64,000 nt of DNA from Sepioteuthis lessoniana (lineage: Eukaryota; Mollusca; Cephalopoda; Myopsida; Loliginidae). Every line of letters begins with the position of its first letter. Position 1 is the first letter of the stretch. The stretch lies in the NCBI GenBank assembly GCA_963585895.1, contig OY757913.1:106389312-106453311 (forward strand), given 5' to 3'. The notes below the pieces were generated by a model that worked only from the letters and a program-made list of their open reading frames with translations, did not search any database and was not told where the DNA came from. The position numbers were made by a program, and so were the translations under genes. This document shows positions 10,920-21,857 of the stretch, piece after piece.

Positions 10920-11697
10920 ATACTGACGGCAAATTCATGAAAATATATATTTGACTTAATCATATCTATATTTATTTGAATCAGAGAAAGGTTTTAATGT
11001 TTAAAAGTATCATAAAAGGCAAAGGGGTATGTAAAACATAAACAATATAGCCTAGTCGGCATTTCTGCACAGGAATAAGATCCTCACAACGGTGTTGTGA
11101 ATATGACACAAAACAATCTAATAGTAAGGTTCCAATCTTGAAGCTTTGGGAAATGACAAGCACTCGTTCATTGCCATTACTCCTTGGTCCATTCTGACCC
11201 GAATTGGAAGCACCTCACAGGGTCTTATCAATTGAACAAATAAAACTCTTTGATATTCAAACAGTATGCAAACAAATGACTAATGTTAAATTGAATTGTT
11301 AGAAATGGAACTTTTGACCATTTAACTGTGTGTTAACAAATGACTGTCTGGTTGAATTGCTAGTAAAACAGGGCAATACTTGGAATCATTTAACTGCGTA
11401 CAAACGAATGAAATGTTTTCAACAGAATAAGTATTATCGAATAGCGATGCTTGCTGGAAAGCCTTTACCTTTCAACAAACTAATGATTATCAGTGAATAG
11501 AATTATTCGTATTCAATAGAAATGCTTGAAACCATTTAACTGTATACAAAAGAAAAGAACTCAGGCTCATTTGAAAATGCTATCAACAAAATATGTTTAC
11601 AAATCCTATACATTCAATGTAAATAGCTTAACAGGATTTTGCATTAAATAAGCTACAATGTTTGATATGCTATAAAACCCAACCAAACCAAATCATA
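10920..11697 (+). mobile_element. repeat C, long copy (left arm of inverted pair)
   Basis: Has the usual repeat C body and tail ('gccataaaacccaacc' at about 11670-11697), preceded by about 110 bases that recur, inverted, only beside the copy at 13770-14330. This ties the two as one duplication or one subfamily. Confidence 0.8.
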
Positions 11698-11703
11698 AGA
11701 AGG

Positions 11704-11705
<2 letters not shown>

Positions 11706-11751
<46 letters not shown>
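11706..11751. repeat. (TA)n microsatellite
   Basis: A 46-base TA run after the repeat C tail. Confidence 0.95.
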
Positions 11752-11754
<3 letters not shown>

Positions 11755-11818
11755 GTAGATTTAGCATTATATAATATACTATGGTTGATATGCCATAATA
11801 CTAAACCAAACCAAATCA
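11752..11818 (+). mobile_element. repeat C / SINE A type 3' tail only
   Basis: Only the last 65 bases of the shared 3' end are present, ending 'gccataatactaaaccaaac'. It looks like an extreme 5' truncation. Confidence 0.7.
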
Positions 11819-12359
11819 TAAATATTTAATATATATGTAAAAAGGTTCAATACTGGCTAGTATAATGTCTTTAAGTCCTAAAAATTTAAAATGCCGAAAA
11901 TTTTACAAAATTGTATGGTGTTTTATTCTTTGTAAAATGCCGCTTGTACAGTGTATTTTAAATGTAAATACACTTTTACCGTAAATCCAAATTGAATATA
12001 TGACGCTGGTTCAATGTGTTAGTATACACGGCAGAAGGTTGTGAATCATTTCAAAAAGCTTAGAATTCTCAATGCTTTCGGCCACCCCATAGTAGTTTAG
12101 AAGAAAACCAAAAACAAAACAGCCAAAGTAAAAGTCCTAATGCCACCAAATAAAAAAAATAAAAAAGACAAACACACCATAGTAGTTTAAAGAACCCCCC
12201 CCAAAAAAAAACAAGTTAAGTAAAGGAAGTCTCCAATACAAAAAAACACATTTTAGGGCCAGTATCAGAAGACAGGTGAAAAAAAGCGAAAAAAAACTCT
12301 TATAAATATACATTAGTCTTGGACTTTAACAAAGTAAAAACTTACGAATAAAGGAAGCC

Positions 12360-13464
12360 CCCCCCCCACTTTTTTACGTACACGTGGGAAGCAGCATGAT
12401 GGACGTAAAGGTATGCGAATAAACCCTCTGACGGCCAAACGCAACGCCTAACCTTGTCCTGGACGTGTGAGTCTCGCTCAGGATCGTCAGTTCGATCGGG
12501 GAACTACTGCTTCTCATCTATAAGAGTGGCTTCTATAGATGAGAATAAAAACAGCCATCGAAAGATAACCATGACGCACACTCAAACCACATACATAAAC
12601 CGCATCGCTCTTCGCGCGGGTAAAAAAGGGGCGCGTCCTGTTGAGGTTGGAGCCCTAGCCTCAGTGTTCGAAAAATCAGCTACAGATCTCAAACAACAAA
12701 AACTACTAAAATGCAAACAAACAATACAAATAGCGACATTTAACGTTAGAACCTAAAATAGAATAGGTCAACTACCAGAGCTGACTGCATCGGCCGTAGA
12801 ACATAAGTTAGACATTATATGCATCCAAGAACACAGATACACGCACACCGAAGATATCAAATATCTCGATACTGGCAATGGATGGACGCTGGCCACTGTA
12901 TCAACATGGAAAAACTCTGTTAATGCCACAGCAGGAGGGGTAGGAATGCTAATAGGACAAAGAGCGTTAAAAACATTAAATAGCATTGAGAGAATACAAC
13001 CAAGGATGATGGCAGCCACGTTTAATGGCAACCCCAGAGCAACAATCAGCTCCTGCTACAGCCCTACCAATGTTAGTGAAGAAACTGAACTAGTCACCTT
13101 CTACAATGAGCTATCCTCTCTAGTGCGTAGCATTCTGAAACACAACATGCTAGTCATTGGCGGAAACATGAATGCCCAAATCGGGAAAAATGGAAACAAC
13201 AAATACAGTCTTCACAACACATCAAATAGTAATGGACAACATCTAACAGATTTCATGATAGAAAATATATTAACATGCCTCAATACAAACTATCAAAAAA
13301 GGGAGGGAAAATTAAGGACCTACACATACGCGAACAATAGTAAAGCACAGATAGACTACGTCTTTATAAACCAGAAATGGAAAAATAGCGCAATGAATAG
13401 TCACAGCAAAAATACGACTAAGCTTTCGAAAAAACGCCACACGAAAGCGACCACCAAACACTAT
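12360..13464 (+). mobile_element. APE-type LINE, 5' end with endonuclease domain
   Basis: The 5' end of a non-LTR retrotransposon. A GC-richer leader with 'cctaaccttgtcctggacg' precedes a frame that reads an exonuclease-endonuclease-phosphatase domain. It starts with QIATFNVRT (about 12725-12753), then LDIICIQEHRY (about 12805-12840), GGVGMLIGQRAL, SCYSPTNVSEE, LVIGGNMNAQIG and RTYTYANNSKAQIDYVFIN. The catalytic-type residues N (in NVRT), E (in QEHR), GxxN (GGNMNAQ, normally GDFN) and the YTY...IDYV motif can be seen. An in-frame stop follows NVRT and GGNMN departs from the usual GDFNA, so the copy is probably inactive. The reverse transcriptase is missing: the element ends abruptly near 13464 at a repeat C type tail. 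It may be the 5' half of the (GAT)n-tailed LINE family. Confidence 0.75.
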
Positions 13465-13530
13465 GACTGGGCATTGAATAACCTAAAATTGTTGATATGC
13501 CATAAAACCCAACCAAACCAAATTGTATAT
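13465..13530 (+). mobile_element. repeat C / SINE A type 3' tail joined to the LINE 5' end
   Basis: Directly after the LINE endonuclease region comes 'gggcattgaataacct...gatatgccataaaacc' with an AACC tail, the 3' terminal 50 bases shared by SINE A and repeat C. Either a truncated insertion landed here or the LINE and tail were joined in one retrotransposition event. Confidence 0.7.
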
Positions 13531-13544
13531 ATATTAAATGTATC

Positions 13545-13611
13545 TGTATAAAGAGTATTTGCCATAAAATAACCAACAATGGTTGATATACCATAAAACA
13601 AACTAAACAAA
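13545..13611 (+). mobile_element. repeat C / SINE A type 3' tail only
   Basis: A second tail-only piece, with 'ataaccaacaatggttgata', 15 bases after the previous one. Confidence 0.7.
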
Positions 13612-13769
13612 ATCATATATATGTATATGTATTTGTATATTATATATTATATATCAAATCAAATATATGTATATGTATATTCCTTGTCACAGATATGATT
13701 TCACATATCCCTCGTCACTGATACGATTTTACATATTCCTCGTTACTTTTATGATCTGATTCTTTACAA

Positions 13770-14330
13770 TACAATTTTCATAATTTTTAACATAATTTTT
13801 CAAGCATTGCTGTTTGATAATACTTATTCTGTTCAAAACTCCTCATTCGTTTGTACACAGTTAAATGATTCCAAGTATTACTCTGTTTTACTAACAATTC
13901 AATCAGACTGTCCTTTGTTAACACACAGTTAAATGGTCAAAAGTTCCATTTCAAACAATTCAATCTGATATTAGTCATTTTTTGCATACTTTATGAACAT
14001 CAAAGAGTTCTATTTGTTCTAATGATAGGACCCTATGAGGTGCTTCCAATGCTGGTTGGAATGGACCTAGGAGCAATGGCAATGAACGAGTACTTGACAT
14101 TCCCCAAAGCTCCAAGACTGGAACCTTACCATTAGATTGTTTTGTGTTACATTCGCAACACTCATTGTGAGGGTCTTACCCCTGCGCAAAATGCTGACTG
14201 GGCTATATTGTTTATGTTTTAGATGCCTCTTTTGCCTTTGATGATACTTTTAAACATTAAAATTTTTTTCTGATTCAAATGAGTATAGATGTTATTGAGT
14301 CGAAAATATACATTTAATTGACTGCCAAAT
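13770..14330 (-). mobile_element. repeat C, long copy (right arm of inverted pair)
   Basis: Reads as the reverse complement of 10920-11465, including the unusual upstream block ('ttttagatgcctcttttgcc' here). Similarity is high through the internal units and the 'aaggaccctatgaggtgc'-like block. Confidence 0.8.
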
Positions 14331-14434
14331 CACACTGAATACAGAGGTTCGCGTAGGATTACCAAAATTAAACAACAATGAACTTTCTCAGCACTAACAC
14401 GGGTAACCTCTTTATACTCTATAAACTGAATTAC

Positions 14435-14622
14435 CATGACCAGAAAATCCGGCAAGCACTGCATGTGACATACGGAAGCAGTGGACCGATGTTTTGAACT
14501 TATTAGATCTCATCATCAGAGTATACCGTGATCTCCCACGTTGAAGATCAAACCAGTGACCACAGAATGCATAACAAAAACCCTACCACTGGGCTGCTGG
14601 TCCACATCGTATACAAGCGACG
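14435..14622 (-). mobile_element. SINE G with hammerhead-like module (minus copy)
   Basis: On the minus strand the head reads 'gtggaccagcagcccagtgg' (A-box type) and 'cactggtttgatcttc' (B-box type), as in a tRNA-derived SINE. It is followed by 'gatgatgagatct-aata-agttcaaaac', which aligns with the hammerhead core seen at 58047-58072, and then by a tail 'ccgtatgtcacatgcagtg' and 'ttgccggattttc'. The core is altered at the first C of the CUGAUGA box and at the G of GAAA, so the module is degraded. It lies head-to-head with the copy at 14755-14945. Confidence 0.6.
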
Positions 14623-14754
14623 CTAAATTAACTAATCACAGTAAATGCATTGCTCTGGAAGTGACCGTATCCTCTGTGAGAGTACGGATGTAACTACAAG
14701 ACACATCATGTTAGTTGAGCGCGCATTTACGCTGACTAGTAAATTTGGTATCGC

Positions 14755-14945
14755 TTTGTGTGATGTGGACCAGTAGCGCAGGGTTAGACTTTCGGCTCTG
14801 CATGCTATAATTGCTAATTCAATCACCAGTGTGGGATATCACGGTATTGATTGCTAATGAGATATAATAAGGCTGAAAAAGCCTTCCAGTAGTTCCATAT
14901 GTCACGCACATTGCTTGCCAGACTTTCTGGTTTTGGTAATTTAAA
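14755..14945 (+). mobile_element. SINE G with hammerhead-like module (plus copy)
   Basis: Head 'gtggaccagtagcgcagggt' and 'attcaatcaccagtg' match the tRNA-like part of the other copy. Then 'gctaatgag-atataataaggct-gaaa' follows, a decayed hammerhead core that keeps GAAA, and the tail 'catatgtcacgcaca' with 'ttgccagactttctgg'. About 130 bases separate it from the inverted copy at 14435-14622. Confidence 0.6.
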
Positions 14946-15003
14946 TCATAAAAGATAATTACCCTATTTAAAAGCAAAAAAATGTATTTATTAATATACA
15001 TTT

Positions 15004-15115
15004 ATCCAGCACTGGCAGGCTATGATACAAAGTCAATTTTTAACTGAGATAAAGTTGTCTTGAATTAAGAGTTTTCCTTCTCATAGATTGTTAGCTTCAG
15101 CAAAACTAATGAACC
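15004..15115 (-). mobile_element. SINE B, 3' part
   Basis: Decayed minus copy of the last 110 bases ('gatacaaagtcaatttttaa', 'agagttttccttctc'). Confidence 0.65.
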
Positions 15116-15523
15116 CCATCTGTTCTTATATTTTCTCTAATCTGGGATGAGAATAGACGGATTAGGATCTTCCCAAAGAACATTAAAGCGAAGGAAACGC
15201 AACCAGCCTAATCCAGGATTTGATTTCCTGTCGTCGATTTGATTTATAAGAGAGTCGCTAAACATGCCTCCCCGGTGATTTCTTAGAAACAACGTATTGC
15301 AAAGAATCTGACACTTGTGTGGCAGACAAGGAAAAGATGAATAAAAAAGATACTGGTTTCTCTAAATATCACACAAGGCCAGGCCCCCAACCAACGACTG
15401 TTAAGCATGTTAATGATCAGACCTGTTTATTATTTCCAGTTATATGGTTTCAAGAAACTATTTCAGTTTCATAATACTCATTTATTTGCACATAGTTATA
15501 TGGTTTCAAGAAATGGTTATCTG
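15116..15523. other. unclassified sequence
   Basis: No repeat family recognised. Confidence 0.4.
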
Positions 15524-15808
15524 GTTTAGAGGTTCCCATTGTGTAATGGTTAACGTCGACGGAAATAGACACGGTGACACATGTTTAAATTCTGAGCAAA
15601 GCTGTTAATATTTCATATTGCGCTAAATCACTCGGGAGCGGTATGCATCCAACTATTTTCCCTCCCGCTATAGGTAAATAGTAGAGCACATAGGGCTCTT
15701 TAACCATGGTATGACAACCAGCCTAGGAAAAGGAAATCTCTTAAATCGAAAGTGTTTAACTTTGCTTAAACTGATCTTGTGTCACATCATGTTTGAGCAA
15801 AATTCTTG
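15524..15808 (+). mobile_element. SINE B, diverged full-length copy
   Basis: Head 'gtgtaatggttaacgtcgac', central 'gctataggtaaatagtag' and 3' 'cttgtgtcacatcatg' are all present in order. Confidence 0.75.
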
Positions 15809-15910
15809 GCGTTATATATATATAATAAAAGAAAAACAGAACCCATAAACTTTTTTATAACTTCTACAAAAAAAAAGCAAAATAATATATGGGTTCTGTT
15901 TTTTTTGGTC

Positions 15911-15913
<3 letters not shown>

Positions 15914-15948
<35 letters not shown>
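15914..15948. repeat. (TA)n microsatellite
   Basis: TA run. The flanking 'gggttctgtttttttt' and an upstream 'aaaaacagaacccat' form a small inverted repeat (15830-15910). Confidence 0.9.
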
Positions 15949-15951
<3 letters not shown>

Positions 15952-16091
15952 TCAAGTAAGTAATGATCATAATACTTTGAAAACAACTATAGCTTCAAGT
16001 AAGTATTCTTTATACATATGATTTTAACATTGTTATACGGCATCATGTAATACAAATGATTTAATAAAAATTATTTTCTATTCCCTCTCTT

Positions 16092-16250
16092 TGACCAATA
16101 GATAAGACTATAACAGATACTACCACACTAGCTCAGAGTGGACCTGGGAGTAAGGGCAATAAAGGGGTTATTCCGTAATTCTCAAAGCCGAAACGACTCT
16201 AAAGATTTTGACAACGGACTAGCTTCACAGTTTTATATGTTGTAATAAGA
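16092..16250 (-). mobile_element. repeat C, fragment
   Basis: Carries 'gctcagagtggacctggga' and 'gcaataaaggggt' of the 5' block; the rest is lost. Confidence 0.65.
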
Positions 16251-17170
16251 GTAGCATGTAACTTACATCAAAATCTGACTGAAAGCACTGGTTACCGTAG
16301 ATTACCAAAGTTAAGCTTTGGTTATCCAGTTCAGTACTTAAATAGGTGACAACTTAGAAATAATAGGCGTTGTCAGGAAACAGAAAACACTGTGACAGAA
16401 TAAGCAAGGCCCAATAAATATAGATACTAACTTTTCTAACAATCACTGTAGGTTAGGCGTCCGAGTAGAGATTTTGAAGTATAATTTCGCTCCTTAGCCA
16501 TTGCTTTGAAATCCTCCTAGACTGTGGATTTATTGTTTGAATTCATTCATGCACATTTATATAAGCGATTAACGATTCAAGAAACTACGTCCAATTTTTT
16601 TTGGCAGCCATATTTGTTTTGTGTACCCTCCTAGAAAAAACAGAAGTGATTACATCTCATATTATGGTTCTGACATTAAAATACTGATAATGTGCTGGCC
16701 AATGATTTGTATTTACAACCAAGTTTAACACGACGCTAGACATTGCTTGAAGATATATTTATTCTTCAGTGGAGGGAAAGAAAAAAAACTTTTCGACAAT
16801 GACGTCTGTTAACTTCTATTCTTTACCTGATTTACTACAAAACATGATTTGACTCTGTGTGTATTTCGATTGGAATCTATGAATAAGCTCTTCAGTGTTA
16901 TCAAACGAGACTTCATTGGAAACATCATTAAAGCTCATACAACTATTGACCCTTACATGTTTAGGCGGCGTTTTGTATGTATTTCAAAGATACAGTTAAC
17001 GTAAATGATATTTCCGGAGTCTGGCGAATACATTAGTTTTAATGCCCCCATGACCTACTGGACTTGTTAGATGAAAAAGGCCAAAATCAAAAGAATAACT
17101 GACAGAAGAAGTATCAAAGGATTGGAAAAGAGTCTTAGGAAACCAAAGATCAGATAACGAATCGAGACCA
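16251..17170. other. unclassified sequence
   Basis: No gene or repeat family recognised. Confidence 0.4.
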
Positions 17171-18443
17171 TCGACAAAACGTCACTGTTAAAACCAGTTT
17201 GAATAGGTAGAAAAATCCGCGAGACCTAAGGTGATTTACTGTCACTTAAAATCTTGTGAGAAACCACCACTTCAACATCGTAAGGCGTGGAGAAAACCCG
17301 CGTGACATGAGTTGATTTGCTGTCACTTAAAGTCTTGTGAGAAACCACCAGTAGAACATCAGAAAGCGTGGAGAAATATCTGCGGGACCTGAGGTGATTT
17401 GCTGTCACTTAAAGTCTTGTGAGAAACCACCAGTAGGACATCAGAAGGCGTGGAGAAATATCTGCGGGACCTGAAGTGATTTGCTGTCACTTAAAATCTT
17501 GTGAGAAACCACCACTAGTACATCAGAAGGCGTGGAGAAAACTCCGCGGGACCTGAGGTGATTTGCTGTCACTTAAAGTCTTGTGAGAAACCACCAGTAG
17601 GACATCAGAAGGCGTGGAGAAATATCTGCGGGACCTGAGGTGATTTGCTGTCACTTAAAATCTTGTGAGAAACCACCACTAGTACATCAGAAGGCGTGGA
17701 GAAAACTCCGCGGGACCTGAGGTGATTTGCTGTCACTTAAAATCTTGTGAGAAACCACCAGTAGGACATCAGAAGGCGTGGAGAAAACTCCGTGGGACCT
17801 GAGGTGATTTGCTCTCACTTAAAGTCTTGTGAGAAACCACCACTAGTACATCAGAAGGCGTGGAGAAAACTCCGCGGGACCTGAGGTGATTTGCTGTCAC
17901 TTAAAGTCTTGTGAGAAACCACCAGTAGGACATCAGAAGGCGTGGAGAAATATCTGCGGCACCTGAGGTGATTTGCTGTCACTTAAAATATTGTGAGAAA
18001 CCACCAGTAGGACATCAGAAGGCGTGGAGAAATATCTGCGGGACCTGAGGTGATTTGCTGTCACTTAAAGTCTTGTGAGAAACCACCACTTGAACATCGG
18101 AAGTCGTGGAGAAAATCCGCGTGACATGAGTTGATTTGCTGTCACTTAAAGTCTTGTGAGAAACCACCAGTAGAACACCAGAAGGCGTGGAGAAATATCT
18201 GCGGGACCTGAGGTGATTTGCTGTCACTTAAAATCTTGTAAGAAACCACCAGTAGGACATCAGAAGGCGTGGAGAAATATCTGCGGGACCTGAGGTGATT
18301 TCCTGTCACGTAAAGTCTTGTGAGAAACCACCAGTAGAACATCAGAAGGCGTGGAGAAATATCTACGGGACCTGAGGTGATTTGCTGTCACTTAGAGTCT
18401 TGCGAGAAACCATCACCGAAACATTAGAAGGCTTGGAGAAAAA
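17171..18443. repeat. 82-bp tandem satellite, about 15 units
   Basis: A unit of about 82 bases contains 'gcgggacctgaggtgatttg', 'ctgtcacttaaagtcttgtg' and 'agaaaccaccagtaggacat'. It repeats head-to-tail 15 times, after a decayed partial unit at the left. Units differ by a few substitutions, mainly AAAGTC/AAAATC, CACTAG/CAGTAG and AAACTCC/AATATCT. These variants come in an alternating pattern, which suggests a higher-order arrangement in the middle. Since 82 is not a multiple of 3, predicted frames through it rotate and are not genes. Confidence 0.95.
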
Positions 18444-19042
18444 TAAAATTATAAGTACCTTTGGATATTGGAAGTGGACACTACCAAACAAACACGAATG
18501 AAAAAGTAAGAAAAGCGTACATCGGAAGAACATGAAAACCTTTCGAAAATAAACTCTTCTAAAACAAACTCTACAAAAGAAACCTCACCAAAGGAATAAA
18601 CAACTAAGCAGTCTTCTTGCAAGATACTCTGGACCACTCTTAAAATAGCCAAGAGATGGGATAAAAGATATGGACTAAAGAAATTTATGACAATATACAA
18701 TGTCTTAAATCTCAGAAACGACAGACATAGACGATATGTGCCAAGAAAAACCGGAGGAACAAGACTCAGCAATAGTAAAGACTGTATAGATGCAACATTT
18801 CAATGACTCATTGAATACACTAAAAAGGACAAAGAAAAACTAATTGCATCAACCAATGGGGAGCAATAAAACGAGGAAATTTAGAAAGCAAAAATGTCGA
18901 GAATGGTTACTTAAAGCGACAAACTGAATAGATTGCACTCAAAATGACATCGATATGGCTAAGAAAAGAAAATGTAAAGAGAGAAACTGAACATCTGATA
19001 GCAGCGCAAAATAATATCATAAGGACCAATTAAATGAAGAAA

Positions 19043-19244
19043 AGATTTGATTTGGTTTGGTTTAGTTTATTTATTAGACGGTATGTAAAGCTTTCTGGTT
19101 AATTTTAAGCCAAAGTCTTTCTTGTTTGAAGAACAGTTGTAATACTATTTAACCAATAACTTTATAGGCGATATTTTAGTAGGTTATATGGAGACAGATA
19201 CGAGAGTTTAATTGCATAAAAAGTGAATGTAACAGACTGAAACG
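19043..19244 (-). mobile_element. SINE A, decayed, inside the LINE
   Basis: The minus-oriented tail 'ttggtttggtttagttta', central 'ctatttaaccaataac' and 'agtgaatgtaac' can be followed. The tRNA-like head is mostly lost. Confidence 0.6.
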
Positions 19245-19291
19245 AACTTAGACGAAGGCATGACTGGATGGAAAAGGTTATCCACTGGAAA

Positions 19292-19866
19292 TTGTTTGGT
19301 TTGGTTTGTTTGGTTTTATGGCATATGAACCTTTGTAGGTTATTTAACGCCAAATCCATTTTTATGTAAATTATCTGTTCTATTGAAAACAATTCAGTTT
19401 AGCATAAGTACACAGTTTAATTGTCAAAAACATTTCCATTTCAAACTATTCAAGCAGTTATATGTAATAATTCAGTTAAGTGTAAATACAGTTTTAATGT
19501 CGAAAAACAGTTCAATTTGAAATAATTCAGTTAACCATAAGCACGCAGTTTAAGTGTAAGTACGGTTTAATTGTCAAAAACGTTTCTATTTCAAGCTATT
19601 CAGTTTACTAAATTCATTTTAGCATAAGTATGCTGTTAGTTCTATTGAACCCATAGATAGGACCCTTATCAGGTGCTACACTCCGGGCCAGAGTGGACCT
19701 GGGAGCGATGGCAATGAAGGCGTACTCCGCATTCCCCAAAGCTCCAGCACTGCTGGAACCTCACCATCAGATTGTTTAGTATCATATCCAGGACACTCGT
19801 TAGTGGGGGTCTTACCCCTTTGCAGATGTGCAGTCAGTATATTCTACAGCCCCAGCTGACTGGGTA
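19292..19866 (-). mobile_element. repeat C inserted in the LINE
   Basis: A complete minus copy from the 'ggttttatggcatatg' tail to 'tctacagccccagctgact'. It is flanked by actggaaattg (left) and actgggaattg (right), an 11-base target-site duplication made of LINE coding sequence (HWK / WEL region). Confidence 0.85.
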
Positions 19867-20397
19867 AACTGGGAATTGTGCAAGCGATTAAGATATGACA
19901 TTACGAACAAATAGAGTATGCGTAATTCAAATGTCCTTAAAATGAAAAGTATACAATTCTCTGTGACATTGATGTCCAAACGTATCACGAAATGAAAGCA
20001 TGAAGACAAGATCTAGGTTTTATGAACAAGAAATAAAGAAAATGGCATCTAATGAACTTTTCTCTTCCAGCCAAATCGAGTGAAAATAAAAGAAATCGAA
20101 AAACTCTACAAATACCGGAATCTTATAAGAGAGCGGAAAAATCTGGGAAACATGAAGATAATGGCGATGTCAGTTGTAGTCGGAACCTTTGGAACATTAC
20201 CCAAAGTAACTGCAAAATAGCCGGGAGGAATTGGGTATCAGAAAAAAGAATTGAGACCATTCAAATCACCACGCTGCTAAAAACTAGCTGGGTGACTTCG
20301 AAAAAAACTGCAACGAGTTCTTGAAACTCAGACTCCAGTAAAACTTCCCCAGTTGATCTGGAGTGAAAATCACTCAGTAATAAAAGAGTGAGTTCGT

Positions 20398-20492
20398 TCT
20401 CTCTCTCTCTGTCTCTCTCTCTTTCAATATATACATATATATATATATATATATACGTGTGTGTGTGTGTGTGTGTACGTGTGTGTGTGTGC
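20398..20492. repeat. (CT)n(TA)n(TG)n compound microsatellite
   Basis: Three simple-repeat blocks at the downstream end of the LINE remnant. Confidence 0.9.
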
Positions 20493-21303
20493 ATAATAAC
20501 TATGAATATTGAATTTGATATATCAAGTGTATGTTGCCTATGGATGCTGTGAATTTGAGAAGATCAACGTGTTTTGTTTTTTGTTTTTTTTTGTTTTCGT
20601 TGTTGTTTTTTCTTCTTTCGACCATCAAATAATGAATAAAAAGGCCATAATTCGGCCATTTTTTATGAAATACTGTATTAATTTTATTCGATTCTCATGT
20701 GTTATTGGCGCCAAATATATTTATTTTTTAATCCACACTGGAAATAAAAATGTTAAGAAAGTCACGGTTGGTACGAAGAGAAAGATTTTTTTTTCATTTA
20801 TTCTTTTTTTTTTGTTTTGTTTTATTCATTTTCATTCTAGTTTGTTCACTTAAAAAAATCCCGCTGACTGCAAACGGATGATTTTCTGACAGCTTACAGC
20901 TTAACTCCAGGGAATACAGAAAGATAGAGGTCGACAGAAAAATGAATCACATTAGGAAAACCATAAAATTGCATTTAATTTATAAGTACTGGCATCTTCT
21001 CTTCAATCAGTTGGATAAAAAAAGTAACTAAATTTTTTTAAAAGTTATCTCTCGAATTGCAGAAAAATTCCCAGAAAATAAGAAAATAAACATTCACGAT
21101 TGGCGTCGAGGGGTAAACGAATTATGCACCATCTATTCACAAAACAGACATGCTACATCCTGGCAGATAACTAAAGTTAAGCCATGATGAGCATATTCAC
21201 CATAAAGATGGGAAACCACTTAGAAACAGAAGTTGACATCTTCTGGTCTGTTTGATCTCAAAGGCATACTATCCCTTGTAAAATTTATGAAATTAAACGT
21301 TTG
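20493..21303. other. unclassified sequence
   Basis: T-rich runs at 20570-20620 and 20785-20830. No recognised gene or repeat. Confidence 0.4.
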
Positions 21304-21543
21304 GATTGGTTCGGTTTCTTTGTTTAATGGCATATCAACCTTTGTAGGTTATTTAATGCCAAAAACTATTCTACTAGAATAACAATAGAGGTACTATTTA
21401 ACCCATAGCTGGGAGGATAAGGGGGTTTATACCTTTCCCCAAGGGTATTTGGCCGAAAGTGAACGTAATTGCCCGACCGGAGTACGAAATCGCTTACTAC
21501 GATTCCGCAGTCCATCGCTTTAAACACCACGATGACACACCCC
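21304..21543 (-). mobile_element. SINE A
   Basis: Near-complete minus copy: tail 'ggcatatcaacctttgtagg', centre 'cccatagctgggaggataag', head ending 'cagtccatcgctttaa...gatgacacacccc'. A few bases of the A-box region are deleted. Confidence 0.85.
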
Positions 21544-21600
21544 TTGGGGTGGTTATGTTTTATGGCATATGAACCATTACAGTATGTTTAATACCAAATC

Positions 21601-21602
<2 letters not shown>

Positions 21603-21648
<46 letters not shown>
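21603..21648. repeat. (TA)n microsatellite
   Basis: TA run inside repeat C. Confidence 0.95.
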
Positions 21649-21651
<3 letters not shown>

Positions 21652-21857
21652 ATTTCTAAACACATTTTGTAGATAACATTATTTAACCAGCCTTGGCTCA
21701 TTCATTTTTTCACTTATTTCTAACTTGAACGAATTATCCTATTTACTATTAATCATTTGTTTGCACACAGTTTAACGTTTTCAAATATTCCTATGTAGCT
21801 CTAACAATTCAATTAAATATCTATAATTTGTTTAAATACAGTTAAATATAAAATGAA

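Larger units (their letters stand above)
18470..20340 (+). mobile_element. REL-endonuclease LINE, C-terminal half, split by SINE A and repeat C
   Basis: Plus-strand remains of the reverse-transcriptase thumb/C-terminal part and restriction-like endonuclease of a non-LTR element. In order: RRYVPRKTGGTRLSNSKDC (about 18725-18785), LIAAQNNIIRTN (about 19000-19035), RRHDWMEKVIHWK (about 19245-19290), WELCKRLRYDITNK (about 19870-19915), CDIDVQTYH (about 19960), QDLGFMNKK (about 20010, for the usual RPDLVLINKK) and VVGTFGTLPK plus RIETIQITTLLKT (about 20175-20285). Frames are broken and the order is interrupted by SINE A at 19043-19244 and repeat C at 19292-19866. The zinc-knuckle segment is lost near the SINE A junction. 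It differs from the 52-kb copies, so it is a separate subfamily. Confidence 0.8.

Noticed and set aside
12946-13551. 201-codon ORF as a host endonuclease gene
   Set aside because: The frame continues upstream as a LINE endonuclease with a stop in it, and the end of the ORF runs into a retroposon tail.
17171-18443. CRISPR-like regular array
   Set aside because: Units are about 82 bases and contiguous; there are no unique spacers, and the DNA is eukaryotic. It is a satellite.
18449-18772. 107-codon minus-strand ORF
   Set aside because: It is antisense to plus-strand LINE coding sequence.
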